The notes beneath the pieces are model-generated. The model searched no databases. It had not been told where the DNA came from and worked only from the letters and a program-made list of their open reading frames with translations. Both the position numbers and the translations under genes were made by a program. A DNA stretch of 64,000 nt from Bacteroidaceae bacterium. GTDB taxonomy: Bacteria; Bacteroidota; Bacteroidia; Bacteroidales; Bacteroidaceae. Shown one piece after another: positions 1 through 8,488 of the stretch (position 1 is the first letter of the stretch; each line of letters opens with the position of its first letter). The stretch lies in assembly GCA_017552435.1 (NCBI GenBank), contig JAFZPZ010000065.1:1-64000 (forward strand). The letters are read 5' to 3'.

Positions 1-230
1 ACCCCGTATTTCACCTCTAAATCGCCTCAGAATCGCTTCAAACCCCTTCGGGGTATATTGTATCACCCCGGACGAAAAACACGCTCAGAAACGCCTTAAA
101 ACGCGAAATTAAAATTCTTTGAATTTTAAGTCTTAAATTTCCTTGTTTCCCATATCGAAAATAAGAAAGCAAGAATGTAGCTTCTGTTCATTGTCTTTAT
201 GATTATTTTCTCGATTATTTTCGTAAAAAG
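1..230. other. AT-rich non-coding stretch with two small hairpins
   Basis: No convincing gene is visible. Two inverted repeats are seen: ACCCC-TTC-GGGGT at 42-54 and a 9-bp AT-only hairpin at 109-129 with a TTT loop. Words of the type cgcctcagaatcgcttcaaa recur loosely near 24-43 and 83-102. A single TATCGAA word at 153-159 matches the arms of the palindrome at 231-246. The first hairpin could end a transcript entering from the left, but it has no T tract. Confidence 0.4.
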
Positions 231-262
231 TATCGAAGTTTCGATAATAATTCGTAACTTTG
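231..262 (+). promoter_or_regulatory. Promoter with overlapping palindromic operator candidate
   Basis: TAACTTTG at 255-262 matches the Bacteroidetes -7 consensus TAnnTTTG. Just upstream is a perfect palindrome, TATCGAA-GT-TTCGATA at 231-246, lying where the -33 element would be; only a weak TTTC (239-242) is present there. Transcription should start near 269, about 330 nt before the large helicase gene. The palindrome is a natural repressor or activator site, but no regulator gene is adjacent, so this role is inferred. Confidence 0.55.
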
Positions 263-304
263 TGGCAAGTATCGCTGTTTTCGTCATAATAGACGCATGT
301 TTTT

Positions 305-560
305 AGCATGAAATCAAGTCCCTGAGCGCAGGGAGGCGGTATGATCTTATTGGATTAATTATAGCGCAAGTGCTATATTCGGTGATGTCCCTGAACCTAG
401 GAAATTCATTCGACATCTAAAACACGAATAGGTACCAGCGTCTACGCGTTAGCGTGGGCTGGACTTATCGTTTTAGATGGGTTTTCCTAGGACCTTGGGA
501 CATCGATAAGAGCGGTTCACGCTTTATCATGTCCTAAGGTTCTATGTTGAGAACCCATTA
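305..560 (+). ncRNA. Highly structured leader RNA with mutually exclusive helices
   Basis: A chain of hairpins lies between the promoter and the helicase start. They are CCCT/AGGG (320-333), TATAGC/GCTATA (360-377), a long arm closed by CATCTAAAAC/GTTTTAGATG (413-422 with 470-479) containing CCAGC/GCTGG and ACGC/GCGT, and a hairpin at 489-543. In the last, 15 consecutive pairs (two of them G-U) join 489-503 to 529-543, capped by GATAA/TTATC and AGCG/CGCT. Segment 482-504 can instead pair with 384-404 through GATGTCCC and CCTAGGAAA. That would free 538-543 to form GGTTCT/AGAACC with 550-555. This is either a switching leader or an independent small RNA. I do not recognise it as a known RNA family. 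Confidence 0.6.
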
Positions 561-600
561 TCATCCGAACAGATAGTATCTTCTCTCTTAAGAAAACAAT

Positions 601-3600
601 ATGGGGCAGAAATTACATAACAGAATAGAAACATGGAAGAAACTTTTGCTAGACTTTGGCAAAAGGAACAGACTTATTAATTTCAGAGAAAGTAAACGGT
701 CTAATGTACGTATCCTTGTGCCTTCTTATGATACGATATTTGAGAGGCTTGCTGTAAGAGAAGAGGCAATGTCTTTTCCCTATTCTAAAAAGGTCATAAT
801 TGATGATGCAGGGGAAGAGATTTTTGAAGAAGTAATTAAAGGCGATTTCGAAACTAATAAGACTATATCAGAATTACAGAAATCTCTAAAAGTACTGCGG
901 TACAGGGCTAATACTTCTATTGAAGAACAGGGAATCAATATATTATTTCTCACGTTTGGAATGTTAAAATGGAGAGAAAGGGATGATTCTACAGAGGTAT
1001 ATTCTTCGCCTTTGGTGTTAGTTCCTGTTAAATTAACAATAGAATCATTAACATCTCCTTATATCCTTTCACTTCACGAAGATGAAATTGTTGTAAATCC
1101 GACATTACTTCACAAGTTGGGAAATGATTTTGGGATTCTTTTGCCCGAATTTGACGGAACTCAAGATAGCATCTCAGCTTATTTGAAAAAATGTGAATCT
1201 GTTATTGAGAACAAAGGTTGGACAATCGAAAGGTCTGTTCATTTGACAAATCTATCGTTTCTCAAGATTAATATGTATAAAGATCTTGAAAGAAATGAGG
1301 AAAAACTGAGTGCACACCCTATAATATCAGCTATTGCCGGAGAGGGGGAGGCATTATCGCTTCCTGAAGATATAAATGACTATGATCACGATAGGAATGA
1401 AAGACCTATAAATGTATTTCAAGTTGTTGATGCCGATGCTAGTCAGCAAGATGCTATCCTTCTTTCAAAAAGAGGCGTAAGCTTTGTTTTACAAGGACCT
1501 CCAGGAACTGGTAAAAGCCAAACAATCACAAATATCATATCTGAGGCATTGGCAGACGGAAAGAAGGTATTGTTCGTGTCAGAAAAGATGGCTGCTCTCC
1601 AAGTGGTGTATAATCGTCTTTCAAATGTTGGCCTTGCAGACTTTTGTTTTACTCTTCATAGTCACAAAGCAAACAAAAAAGAAATCTTACATGAATTAGC
1701 GAATTCCATTTCTATTGATAGAAAAAAAGTCAGAGATGAGGCTTTGGCTCAATTAGATATTTTAGAAAAGAAAAGAGAATCACTTAACAAATATCAGGAA
1801 GAACTACACACACGTTGCTCTGCATTAAATTATTCTATATTTGAGGTAAATGGAAAGATTGCGAAACTCAATGCCGTTCCTGATATAATCTTTCCTATTC
1901 AAGATGTAGAAAAAACCGATGCTCGTGAATTAAATAATAGAGTTTACCTTTTGAGCGAACTTTCAAAAACAATTGGGAAAAGAAGCGAAGATTACGAAAA
2001 GAATTTATGGAAAGGTACAAAAGTTGTTTATCTTTCTAATGAGTTAAGACATGATATTGATTCAAATGTCGCTGAACTCATTCCTTTTTTAAGCACATTA
2101 GATGATAAAATCTCAATGTGCACAAACAAAATGGGAATTAAGGTCGAGCATACTATCGCCGGCACTTGTCACTTGATTTCATTGCTGAAGGTACTTAGAA
2201 GCTCGCCACTTATTCCAGAAAACTGGCTTTCAGACAATTTTGACCGATTATTTAAGAAAATTGATGAACAAAAAGAACTAAAGGACATATTAAATAGTAA
2301 CTACCACCATATAATCCGTAAGTTTCATCCAAAAATATTAAATGTCTTCGGAAAAACTGAATATGATTCTTTCAGGACATGCGCTTCAAAAGTATTGTCA
2401 TTATTTGTTTTTGACAACAAGGATAAATTAGTTGATAATTTACCTGAAATCCATCAGAAACTCACGAATTATGAAATTACTATAAATTTTATTTTATCAC
2501 ACTCTGAAAAGTTAGCAGATGAATTAGGGCTAAAAGCTCCCAAAAATTTATCAGAACTATCTCGTTTTGAAGATATTCTAAATGTCTTAACCGCAATATC
2601 TGGAGTTAATCCTACAGAAAAATGGTTTCAAAGCAAAACATTTTATCAGATTAAAGAATCTGTTTCTTCACATCATAAAATACATTCCGACTATATTACT
2701 AAGGTAGCAGATATATTAAAGAGATATGATAAAGAGATTTTGAATCTTGATTACTACTCCATGCTTCAACGATTTAGAGGCGAATATGGAACAATCTTTA
2801 GATTCCTAAAATCTCAATATAGAAAGGACATACGGCTTATACGTGGATTTTCAAAGGATGGGAGCAAACAGAGTTATAGCAAAGTATATAGTGTATTAAA
2901 AGATTTAAAAGACATAGCAGAAACTAAAGAAAATATTAATCTGATTGCCGAGCAGTGTAAAGAGGATTATGGAGATTATTATCTGGGGTTGGAAACAAGT
3001 TGGGATGATTTAGAAAGAATCCTATGCCAATTTGAAAATTTCCTCAATTCTATTACTCAGATTCCACTTAGATTCAAACAAACGATTCTTAGTAAGAACA
3101 TACCTTTAGATGACGTTAAACAGTTCATTTCTTCACTCAAAACCTCTGAAATTATTGAACAATTTAATAACCTATCCAAGTTAATTATAATTGATACAAA
3201 TGATGATTTAAAAGAAATCGATAGAATCTTACAACAATCAATAAACAGTTCAGACGAGTTCATAAGAAAATACGATGAAATCAAAAGATACAGAAATGAC
3301 AAAACAACTTATGAAGAATTGGTAGATGATTTAGATTATGTGGTAAACTACCAGCAGACATTAAAATCTATAGAAAGTCAGAAAGTTGAGCTACAAAAGA
3401 AATTTTCTTTTTATTACAAAGGATTAGATACCGATTGGGACAGTATACATGATGCTCTACATTTTGCAAAAGAATTAAAAACATGTATTGGCACATACTC
3501 ATTGTCAAAGGGTATTATAAGTAGAATCTGTCAAGATTCATCATTCATCGATTATTGTGAAGGTACATACATCGAATTTAGTTGTTTAATTGATTCTATC

Positions 3601-6072
3601 ATAACACCTTTTGATTGGTTTTCTTCTTTGTTTGAAGAAAAAGACAAGTTCGCTAATGTTAATTTACTTGATTTGTCGGATTATTTAGCATCATGTAAGA
3701 ATAATAAACATCAACTTGAAGAATGGATAGATTATCAGTCAATTAGGAAGGAGTGCGCTAAAGTAGGTTTATCATCATACACTGATCAAATAGAAAAAAA
3801 ACTTATTGATAATAATTATATAGTAGATGCGTACTTAAAGCGATTCTATCGATTGTGGTTAGACCATATACTTCAACAATTCCCATCTGTCAGAGATTTT
3901 AGGGGAAGAATTCAAGAGCAGAATATCCAAGAGTTTTGTGCATTAGATATTGAGCAATTCAAAATTGCTCGAGCAAGAGTGAGAGAGCGTCTGGTGAATA
4001 GGATTCCTGATTTCAATGCAATCACATCTTCAAGGGATGAAATAGGTATTTTGAAAAGAGAGCTTAATAAGCAACGACGCATTATGCCACTCCGCAAATT
4101 GTTTATGGCGATACCAAACCTCATGTCTGCATTAAGGCCATGCTTTATGATGTCACCATTATCTGTTAGCATATTCTTGGAGGCTCAAAGCTATGAATTT
4201 GATTTGGTCATATTTGATGAGGCTTCTCAAGTTCACACAGAAGATGCAATAGGTGCTATAATGAGGGGAAAACAAGTGATAATTGTTGGGGATACTAAAC
4301 AGTTGCCGCCGACAAATTTCTTTGCAACCACCCTCAATGATGAAGATTTCGATATAGATAATGGCGACGAAGAAACAGACAACGATGCCGGAGCATACGA
4401 ATCCATCCTAGATGAGACTGTTGCAATTCTACCAGAGAGAAGTTTGCGTTGGCACTATCGTAGTCGTGACGAGCATCTAATTGCTTTCTCGAATATAAAA
4501 ATCTATAACCGCTCTCTTATAACCTTCCCATCTTCCATTGAAAAAGCACTAGATTTGGGCGTGGAATATGTGTATGTGTCCAATGGCATTTATGACAGAG
4601 GAGGCAAGAAGAATAACATGATTGAAGCGAAGAGAGTTGCACAATTGGTCTTTGAACATTTTAAGAAGTACCCACAAAGGTCATTAGGTGTTGTGACATT
4701 CAGTGAAGCACAACAAAATGCAGTTGATGCAGCTATCAGGCAAATGAGACTCAATAATGGGGCATTTGAAAAATTCTTTGCGGATAATGTAGACGAACCA
4801 TTCTTCATCAAAAACTTGGAAAATGTTCAGGGAGATGAGCGTGATACCATTATCTTTAGTATAGGATACGCAAAAGATAGTCGGGGTGTTATGTACATGA
4901 ATTTCGGCCCTTTAAGTCGAAATGGAGGATATCGGAGATTGAATGTTGCCATAACTCGTGCAAAATATAATGTTAAGTTAGTCGGTTCCATCCAAGCTAC
5001 AGATATTGATTTGGAGAAAACTTCCTCAGAAGGCGTAAAATTGTTGCGTTCTTATATAGAATATGCACAACAAGGAATAGTTGCGCTTGATAAAGAACTG
5101 GATTATAATTATGAACTTACTTTTGATTCCCCATTTGAAGAGTCGGTATATGATCTCCTGTCTGCAAAAGGTTATGAAGTTGTGACACAAGTAGGATGCT
5201 CTGGCTTTAGAATAGACATGGCAATAAAAAATCCTACGCAAAAGGGTAAATTTGCTATTGGCATTGAGTGTGATGGCGCAACATATCATAATTCCAGAAC
5301 TGCTCGAGAAAGAGACCGTTTGCGTCAAACGGTTTTAGAAGATATGGGATGGACTATATATAGGATTTGGTCAACAGATTGGATAAAAAATCAAAAGTCA
5401 GAAGAAGAGAAACTAATTAAAGCAATTGATGCCGCTCTCGCTGGAGTTAGTGTAGAAAGTCCTGTTGAGGCATCAATAGAGACAGAAAAGAGTCCTGAAA
5501 TAAATGCTATAGAAATTGAAGAAGAAGTCGAAAGTCGCGTAGACGTTAATTCTGGTTATGGTTTCGATGAATATAAAAGTGTGGGATGGAGAGATTTTTG
5601 GAATGGAGACGTAACAGAAACAATAAAAAAAGTCATTGAAAACCAACAGCCTATTCATTTTGAAGCTTTATGCAGAATTCTTGCTCCAATTTGGGGTAAT
5701 CAGAAGGCTACAAATGTTATCCGCAATGAAGTAAGATTCTATTTCCGTAATTATTTAAGTGGTATCGTTAATTTTGACTGTGATTTTGTTTCGCTGAATG
5801 GTTTCAATGATTTAAAAGTCCGAGTTCCCAAGAGTTCAAACGACATAAGACCTATAGAATATATCTGTGATTCTGAATTGGCATTAGCTTTGACCACCAT
5901 AGCACAGCATAGCTTTGGTATTTCTCCAGATAATTTAATAACAGAAACTGCTCGGGCCTTTGGATTTAAGCGAACAGGTGGAAATATTTCTTTTAACCTG
6001 AAAAGAGTGTATGAAAAATTACTATTAGATGAGAAAATAAAAGAGATAGATGGAAAAGTTAGTGTGATATGA
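601..6072 (+). CDS. DUF4011-helicase-Vsr-DUF3320 protein (Hhe-like antiviral helicase/nuclease)
   Basis: A very large predicted defence enzyme of 1823 residues. The N-terminus carries the DUF4011 signature LLLDFGKRNRLINF (about 15-28). A superfamily 1 helicase follows, split by a long helical insertion: Walker A GPPGTGKS at 299-306, DEAS near 1206, GDTKQLPPT near 1230, LENVQGDERDT near 1405 and RRLNVAITRAK near 1445. Residues about 1507-1620 form a Vsr/MTES_1575-type endonuclease domain (EESVYDLL, then IGIECDGATYH and RDRLRQ). The last ~75 residues resemble DUF3320. This order matches the DUF4011-helicase-Vsr proteins reported as the Hhe antiphage system, which probably unwind and cut foreign DNA. 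Codon use is AT-rich compared with the housekeeping genes in the window, suggesting transfer. The ATG at 601 is used because upstream sequence is structured and non-coding; no strong ribosome site is seen. Confidence 0.85.
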   Translation: MGQKLHNRIETWKKLLLDFGKRNRLINFRESKRSNVRILVPSYDTIFERLAVREEAMSFPYSKKVIIDDAGEEIFEEVIKGDFETNKTISELQKSLKVLRYRANTSIEEQGINILFLTFGMLKWRERDDSTEVYSSPLVLVPVKLTIESLTSPYILSLHEDEIVVNPTLLHKLGNDFGILLPEFDGTQDSISAYLKKCESVIENKGWTIERSVHLTNLSFLKINMYKDLERNEEKLSAHPIISAIAGEGEALSLPEDINDYDHDRNERPINVFQVVDADASQQDAILLSKRGVSFVLQGPPGTGKSQTITNIISEALADGKKVLFVSEKMAALQVVYNRLSNVGLADFCFTLHSHKANKKEILHELANSISIDRKKVRDEALAQLDILEKKRESLNKYQEELHTRCSALNYSIFEVNGKIAKLNAVPDIIFPIQDVEKTDARELNNRVYLLSELSKTIGKRSEDYEKNLWKGTKVVYLSNELRHDIDSNVAELIPFLSTLDDKISMCTNKMGIKVEHTIAGTCHLISLLKVLRSSPLIPENWLSDNFDRLFKKIDEQKELKDILNSNYHHIIRKFHPKILNVFGKTEYDSFRTCASKVLSLFVFDNKDKLVDNLPEIHQKLTNYEITINFILSHSEKLADELGLKAPKNLSELSRFEDILNVLTAISGVNPTEKWFQSKTFYQIKESVSSHHKIHSDYITKVADILKRYDKEILNLDYYSMLQRFRGEYGTIFRFLKSQYRKDIRLIRGFSKDGSKQSYSKVYSVLKDLKDIAETKENINLIAEQCKEDYGDYYLGLETSWDDLERILCQFENFLNSITQIPLRFKQTILSKNIPLDDVKQFISSLKTSEIIEQFNNLSKLIIIDTNDDLKEIDRILQQSINSSDEFIRKYDEIKRYRNDKTTYEELVDDLDYVVNYQQTLKSIESQKVELQKKFSFYYKGLDTDWDSIHDALHFAKELKTCIGTYSLSKGIISRICQDSSFIDYCEGTYIEFSCLIDSIITPFDWFSSLFEEKDKFANVNLLDLSDYLASCKNNKHQLEEWIDYQSIRKECAKVGLSSYTDQIEKKLIDNNYIVDAYLKRFYRLWLDHILQQFPSVRDFRGRIQEQNIQEFCALDIEQFKIARARVRERLVNRIPDFNAITSSRDEIGILKRELNKQRRIMPLRKLFMAIPNLMSALRPCFMMSPLSVSIFLEAQSYEFDLVIFDEASQVHTEDAIGAIMRGKQVIIVGDTKQLPPTNFFATTLNDEDFDIDNGDEETDNDAGAYESILDETVAILPERSLRWHYRSRDEHLIAFSNIKIYNRSLITFPSSIEKALDLGVEYVYVSNGIYDRGGKKNNMIEAKRVAQLVFEHFKKYPQRSLGVVTFSEAQQNAVDAAIRQMRLNNGAFEKFFADNVDEPFFIKNLENVQGDERDTIIFSIGYAKDSRGVMYMNFGPLSRNGGYRRLNVAITRAKYNVKLVGSIQATDIDLEKTSSEGVKLLRSYIEYAQQGIVALDKELDYNYELTFDSPFEESVYDLLSAKGYEVVTQVGCSGFRIDMAIKNPTQKGKFAIGIECDGATYHNSRTARERDRLRQTVLEDMGWTIYRIWSTDWIKNQKSEEEKLIKAIDAALAGVSVESPVEASIETEKSPEINAIEIEEEVESRVDVNSGYGFDEYKSVGWRDFWNGDVTETIKKVIENQQPIHFEALCRILAPIWGNQKATNVIRNEVRFYFRNYLSGIVNFDCDFVSLNGFNDLKVRVPKSSNDIRPIEYICDSELALALTTIAQHSFGISPDNLITETARAFGFKRTGGNISFNLKRVYEKLLLDEKIKEIDGKVSVI

Positions 6073-6166
6073 TTTTTTGGGGGGCTTTTTTTCAATCACA
6101 TCTCTGTCATAACCTACGATGAAGTCCTTATTGTTGACCCAGAGACTCCAATAACAAGAGAAGAGT
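6073..6166 (+). pseudogene. Possible coding remnant after the helicase stop
   Basis: Directly after the helicase TGA (6070-6072) come runs of six T, six G and seven T. The helicase frame then stays open to a TGA at 6181-6183 and reads like ordinary protein (VITYDEVLIVDPETPI, then TREEYEHEK). The residue mix looks selected rather than random. It could be the tail of an older gene cut by insertion of the block, or a readthrough or frameshift extension. It overlaps the start of the next gene by a few codons. No family was recognised. Confidence 0.3.
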
Positions 6167-6901
6167 ATGAGCATGAAAAGTGAGTTAAAGGATAGAATTT
6201 GGGAAAAGAAATGTGAAGAGTTCAATTGGATACTCCCAATATTGAATTTGCACACTAAAGGCTTAATCGGTTTGTGTTTAACAGAAGAGCCAGATTTTCA
6301 TCTTCATTTTGCAGATAGAGTAGTTGGTTTAGAATTTTCAAAGCTAACAAACGATAACGAGAATGCAGAATATAATGAATTCAAGAAGTTGTTGAACGAA
6401 TATGCTGAAAAGTTCGATCAAATTAAATTAAACGATTCGTTGTACGAAGATAAACCTTATAAAATAAAAATTTGGTTTGAAGCAGGTTTCAAGCCCCATA
6501 CGTCAGATGGAGGTAAAGTAAAAAAACACAAGGAGGATGTTTTTGAAGATTTGACAAATTTGCTTTTCCCGTCTACACACTATTATGAACCCCAAAGTGG
6601 AATTATACGAGTTGAGCCTGAACCATCAGGCACTCTGGAAAAAACTGAATTCCAAATATGTTATATAAATGCAATAAGCACAATTCCATCTTCACTAATA
6701 GTGGATATTATTAAAAAGAAAGAAGCGAAACTTCAAAATTATGAAGCATTACCTCGAAACAAAACAATACAAGAGTATTGGCTTGCTATTGGAATAGGAG
6801 AACAATTCGATATTCATTCGGCACATCTTCCCGAGAGTTTTAAGACAAGGTTTTCTAAGATTTATGCTGTAAAGGATTTATACCTAAAGGAACTTATATA
6901 A
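6167..6901 (+). CDS. Uncharacterised protein, possible PD-(D/E)XK-type nuclease
   Basis: This 244-residue soluble protein has no signal peptide or membrane segment. Near residue 42 it has PDFHLHF followed by VGLEFSKL, the spacing and strand pattern of a PD-(D/E)XK nuclease core (PD, then a strand with E and K). The match is approximate: the usual E-x-K reads E-F-S-K. The C-terminal part (EYWLAIGIGEQFDI, then FSKIYAVKDLY) resembles the closing strand-helix of several restriction-like proteins. It lies 94 bp after the Hhe-like gene, shares its AT-rich composition, and ends 3 nt before the next gene, so it is probably an accessory nuclease of the same defence operon. The start ATG has a purine-rich AGAGAAGAG site just upstream. 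Function is inferred. Confidence 0.6.
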   Translation: MSMKSELKDRIWEKKCEEFNWILPILNLHTKGLIGLCLTEEPDFHLHFADRVVGLEFSKLTNDNENAEYNEFKKLLNEYAEKFDQIKLNDSLYEDKPYKIKIWFEAGFKPHTSDGGKVKKHKEDVFEDLTNLLFPSTHYYEPQSGIIRVEPEPSGTLEKTEFQICYINAISTIPSSLIVDIIKKKEAKLQNYEALPRNKTIQEYWLAIGIGEQFDIHSAHLPESFKTRFSKIYAVKDLYLKELI

Positions 6902-6904
6902 AAC

Positions 6905-7327
6905 ATGAAAGAAGAAAGACTAAAAACGTTAAAGCATTGTCTGAATATGATTCAGAATGCACACGATGTACTTGAAGAAGTACGCGATGAGGAACAAGAT
7001 GCCTTCGACAATCTGCCAGAAGGGTTGCAGTATAGCGAACGTGGTGATATGATGGAGGAAGCTGTTGACAATCTGGATGAGGCCATCGACTACCTCGATG
7101 ACGTTCTATCAAGTCTTGAAGGTGTTGAAACAACTGCGGATGATTCTACAGTTATGGAAATAGACCCTTGGCAGAAGTTAGTTGTGGGGGATGTCGTTCA
7201 CCATAAGAGTTTTGGCTCAGGTGTTATTAAAAGCATAGAAGGAAAATACTTCTTTATTGAATTCCCTGACAAGACATCCAAGTTCATTTTCCCTGATGCT
7301 ATAGATAAAGGTTTTATCACCCTCTAA
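6905..7327 (+). CDS. Acidic helical protein with C-terminal SH3/Tudor-like nucleic-acid-binding module
   Basis: This 140-residue protein starts 3 nt after the previous stop, so translation is probably coupled. Residues 1-75 are helical and very acidic (EEVRDEEQDAFDNLP, then DNLDEAIDYLDDVL). Residues about 92-140 follow the pattern GDVVHHKSFGSGVIKSIEG then FIEFPD, as in the small beta-barrel tails of UvrD/PcrA helicases and CarD-like proteins that bind DNA or RNA polymerase. The N-terminal half is paralogous to the 76-residue protein encoded just downstream. A helicase partner or DNA-mimic role would fit the context, but function is unknown. Its base composition is less AT-rich than the two genes before it. 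Confidence 0.65.
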   Translation: MKEERLKTLKHCLNMIQNAHDVLEEVRDEEQDAFDNLPEGLQYSERGDMMEEAVDNLDEAIDYLDDVLSSLEGVETTADDSTVMEIDPWQKLVVGDVVHHKSFGSGVIKSIEGKYFFIEFPDKTSKFIFPDAIDKGFITL

Positions 7328-7338
7328 CATTCAAGACC

Positions 7339-7569
7339 ATGAATAATTCTAGAAGAAAAAGAATAAGCCGGTGCATCGCAGACCTTAACGATGCCCATAC
7401 TCAATTAACGGCAATATTGGAAGAAGAACAGAAAGCCCTTGTCAATGTTCCTGATGACGAAGAATACGATGATATGCGCGACGGAATGGATGAAATCGTG
7501 ACAGGCTTGGATGATTTGATTCCTACACTGCAAGAAGCTATAGAAACGCTAGAAGAGGCAGATTTTTGA
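7339..7569 (+). CDS. Small acidic helical protein, paralogue of the preceding N-terminal domain
   Basis: This 76-residue protein begins 11 nt after the preceding stop. It aligns along most of its length with residues about 15-72 of the upstream 140-residue protein: EEEQKALVNVP against DEEQDAFDNLP, and GLDDLIPTLQEAIETLE against NLDEAIDYLDDVLSSLE. It lacks the C-terminal barrel. Its basic N-terminus (NNSRRKRISR) is followed by a strongly acidic helical pair. The two may form a heterodimer. No family function is recognised. Confidence 0.6.
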   Translation: MNNSRRKRISRCIADLNDAHTQLTAILEEEQKALVNVPDDEEYDDMRDGMDEIVTGLDDLIPTLQEAIETLEEADF

Positions 7570-7819
7570 GACATCAGTAAAGGACCCAGAAACCGGGATG
7601 CATTATATTGTTTATTCCAGGGAGACAGCCCAGCGCAGAGGGTTGATAGATGATGTTTGATGGATGATGAAAGATGTATGAAGGAAGAAGGATGATGTAA
7701 GAAAAAACAGGGATTAAATCAACTTTGAAAAGGACAGGATTTGCAAACAAAGAGTAGCAAAGTCGATACGATTTATAAAATAATAAGAAAAATGTTTGGC
7801 AGATTAGAAAAAAAGTCCG
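7570..7819 (+). other. Non-coding stretch with first copy of a 30-bp repeat
   Basis: No gene is seen. A purine-rich run of overlapping GATGATG words occupies about 7648-7695. At 7740-7769 is a 30-bp sequence starting TTTGCAAACAAAGAGTAGC that recurs identically at 9064-9093. In both places a Bacteroidetes promoter follows about 50 bp later. Confidence 0.6.
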
Positions 7820-7827
7820 TACATTTG
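7795..7827 (+). promoter_or_regulatory. Promoter, first copy of duplicated module
   Basis: TTTG (7795-7798) and TACATTTG (7820-7827) are 21 bp apart, close to the Bacteroidetes -33/-7 arrangement. The start site should be near 7833. There is no open frame before the terminator at 7898-7927, so the product would be a short RNA. Confidence 0.6.
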
Positions 7828-7832
7828 CATCG

Positions 7833-7927
7833 TCAGAAATGACTAATCCGGTATTTTCCGCGTGGGGGTAAGCCCGTATCGACCCTGCCCCGTTTTTAAA
7901 AAGCCACCCCTATGAGGCGGCTTTTTT
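7833..7927 (+). ncRNA. Candidate ~95-nt small RNA ending in an intrinsic terminator
   Basis: The stretch between a good promoter and a strong terminator has no reading frame of note. It contains TGGGGG...GCCC and GGGG...CCCCGTTTTT pairings (7864-7897), then the terminator hairpin. The first bases share GTCAGAA with the second copy at 9155 onward; the rest differs. Inferred only from signals. Confidence 0.4.
7898..7927. terminator. Bidirectional intrinsic terminator
   Basis: AAAAAGCC (7898-7905) pairs with GGCTTTTT (7919-7926), with a single mismatch and two further pairs inside. T runs on both strands let it serve the small RNA on the plus strand and the nuclease-like gene ending at 7926 on the minus strand. 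Confidence 0.75.
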
Positions 7928-8474
7928 ATTTGACGAACTTTCGCTGGAATTGTATAAGGAAGAGTGGGTTCTCAGCGATACGCCTTGTTACAACGATTAC
8001 TTTCTTGCCTTTATAAACCAGCACCTCAATTGCTTTGGGATTTACCTGAAAATACAATCTGATCTGTGTAGCCATCAGTCGCGGGTTGTATTTGGTGCAA
8101 ACATTTATAAGAACGTGATTGGTTTGCCCAATTGATTCCATCAGTCTGTTCTCCAATGATGCTTTTCCAGAAATGGTCTTCAAATCGTACATTTTGAAGA
8201 TTCCTTTGTTCTCAAAGATAAAGTCAGCTGTTCTGATGCCCTTCGGATTGGGGAGAATAAATACCTTGTTTCCATGAGCGACAGCTTTACGGGCTGCATC
8301 GAGTAACATAGGGAAATCCTCGCGATGACTACCTTCTGCTGCAAATATGTCCCTTTCGTTTTCAACAACCTTGAAAATGTTATATTGAGCCAGCATTTTC
8401 AGTTGGCGAACAAAATCCGCTCCTTGTAAAATATGAAGCCGTGCTAATTCAAGCGCTATATCGTTTTCTGGCAT
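7926..8474 (-). CDS. BECR/CdiA-type nuclease-domain-like protein (phage- or toxin-associated)
   Basis: A 182-residue protein without signal peptide. Its middle, RTADFIFENKGIFKMYDLK followed by TISGKASLENRLMESIGQTN and a hydrophobic strand, follows the pattern of the BECR-fold RNases found at the ends of CdiA toxins and in phage head-region polypeptides (a P/T-x-D strand, E/D-x-K, then a helix with N and Q). The usual catalytic set is not securely identifiable, so activity is uncertain. It lies 14 bp downstream of a 46-residue gene on the same strand, under one promoter. It could be a domesticated phage fragment or a toxin. Confidence 0.5.
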   Translation of the reverse strand: MPENDIALELARLHILQGADFVRQLKMLAQYNIFKVVENERDIFAAEGSHREDFPMLLDAARKAVAHGNKVFILPNPKGIRTADFIFENKGIFKMYDLKTISGKASLENRLMESIGQTNHVLINVCTKYNPRLMATQIRLYFQVNPKAIEVLVYKGKKVIVVTRRIAENPLFLIQFQRKFVK

Positions 8475-8488
8475 TTTCTTTTATTATC

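Noticed and set aside
305..560. Retron or group II intron RNA
   Set aside because: No reverse transcriptase is encoded nearby and I saw no intron domain V-like or msr/msd layout.
7833..7927. SRP RNA or tRNA
   Set aside because: It lacks the conserved SRP GGAA tetraloop region and any cloverleaf or TTCGA arm.
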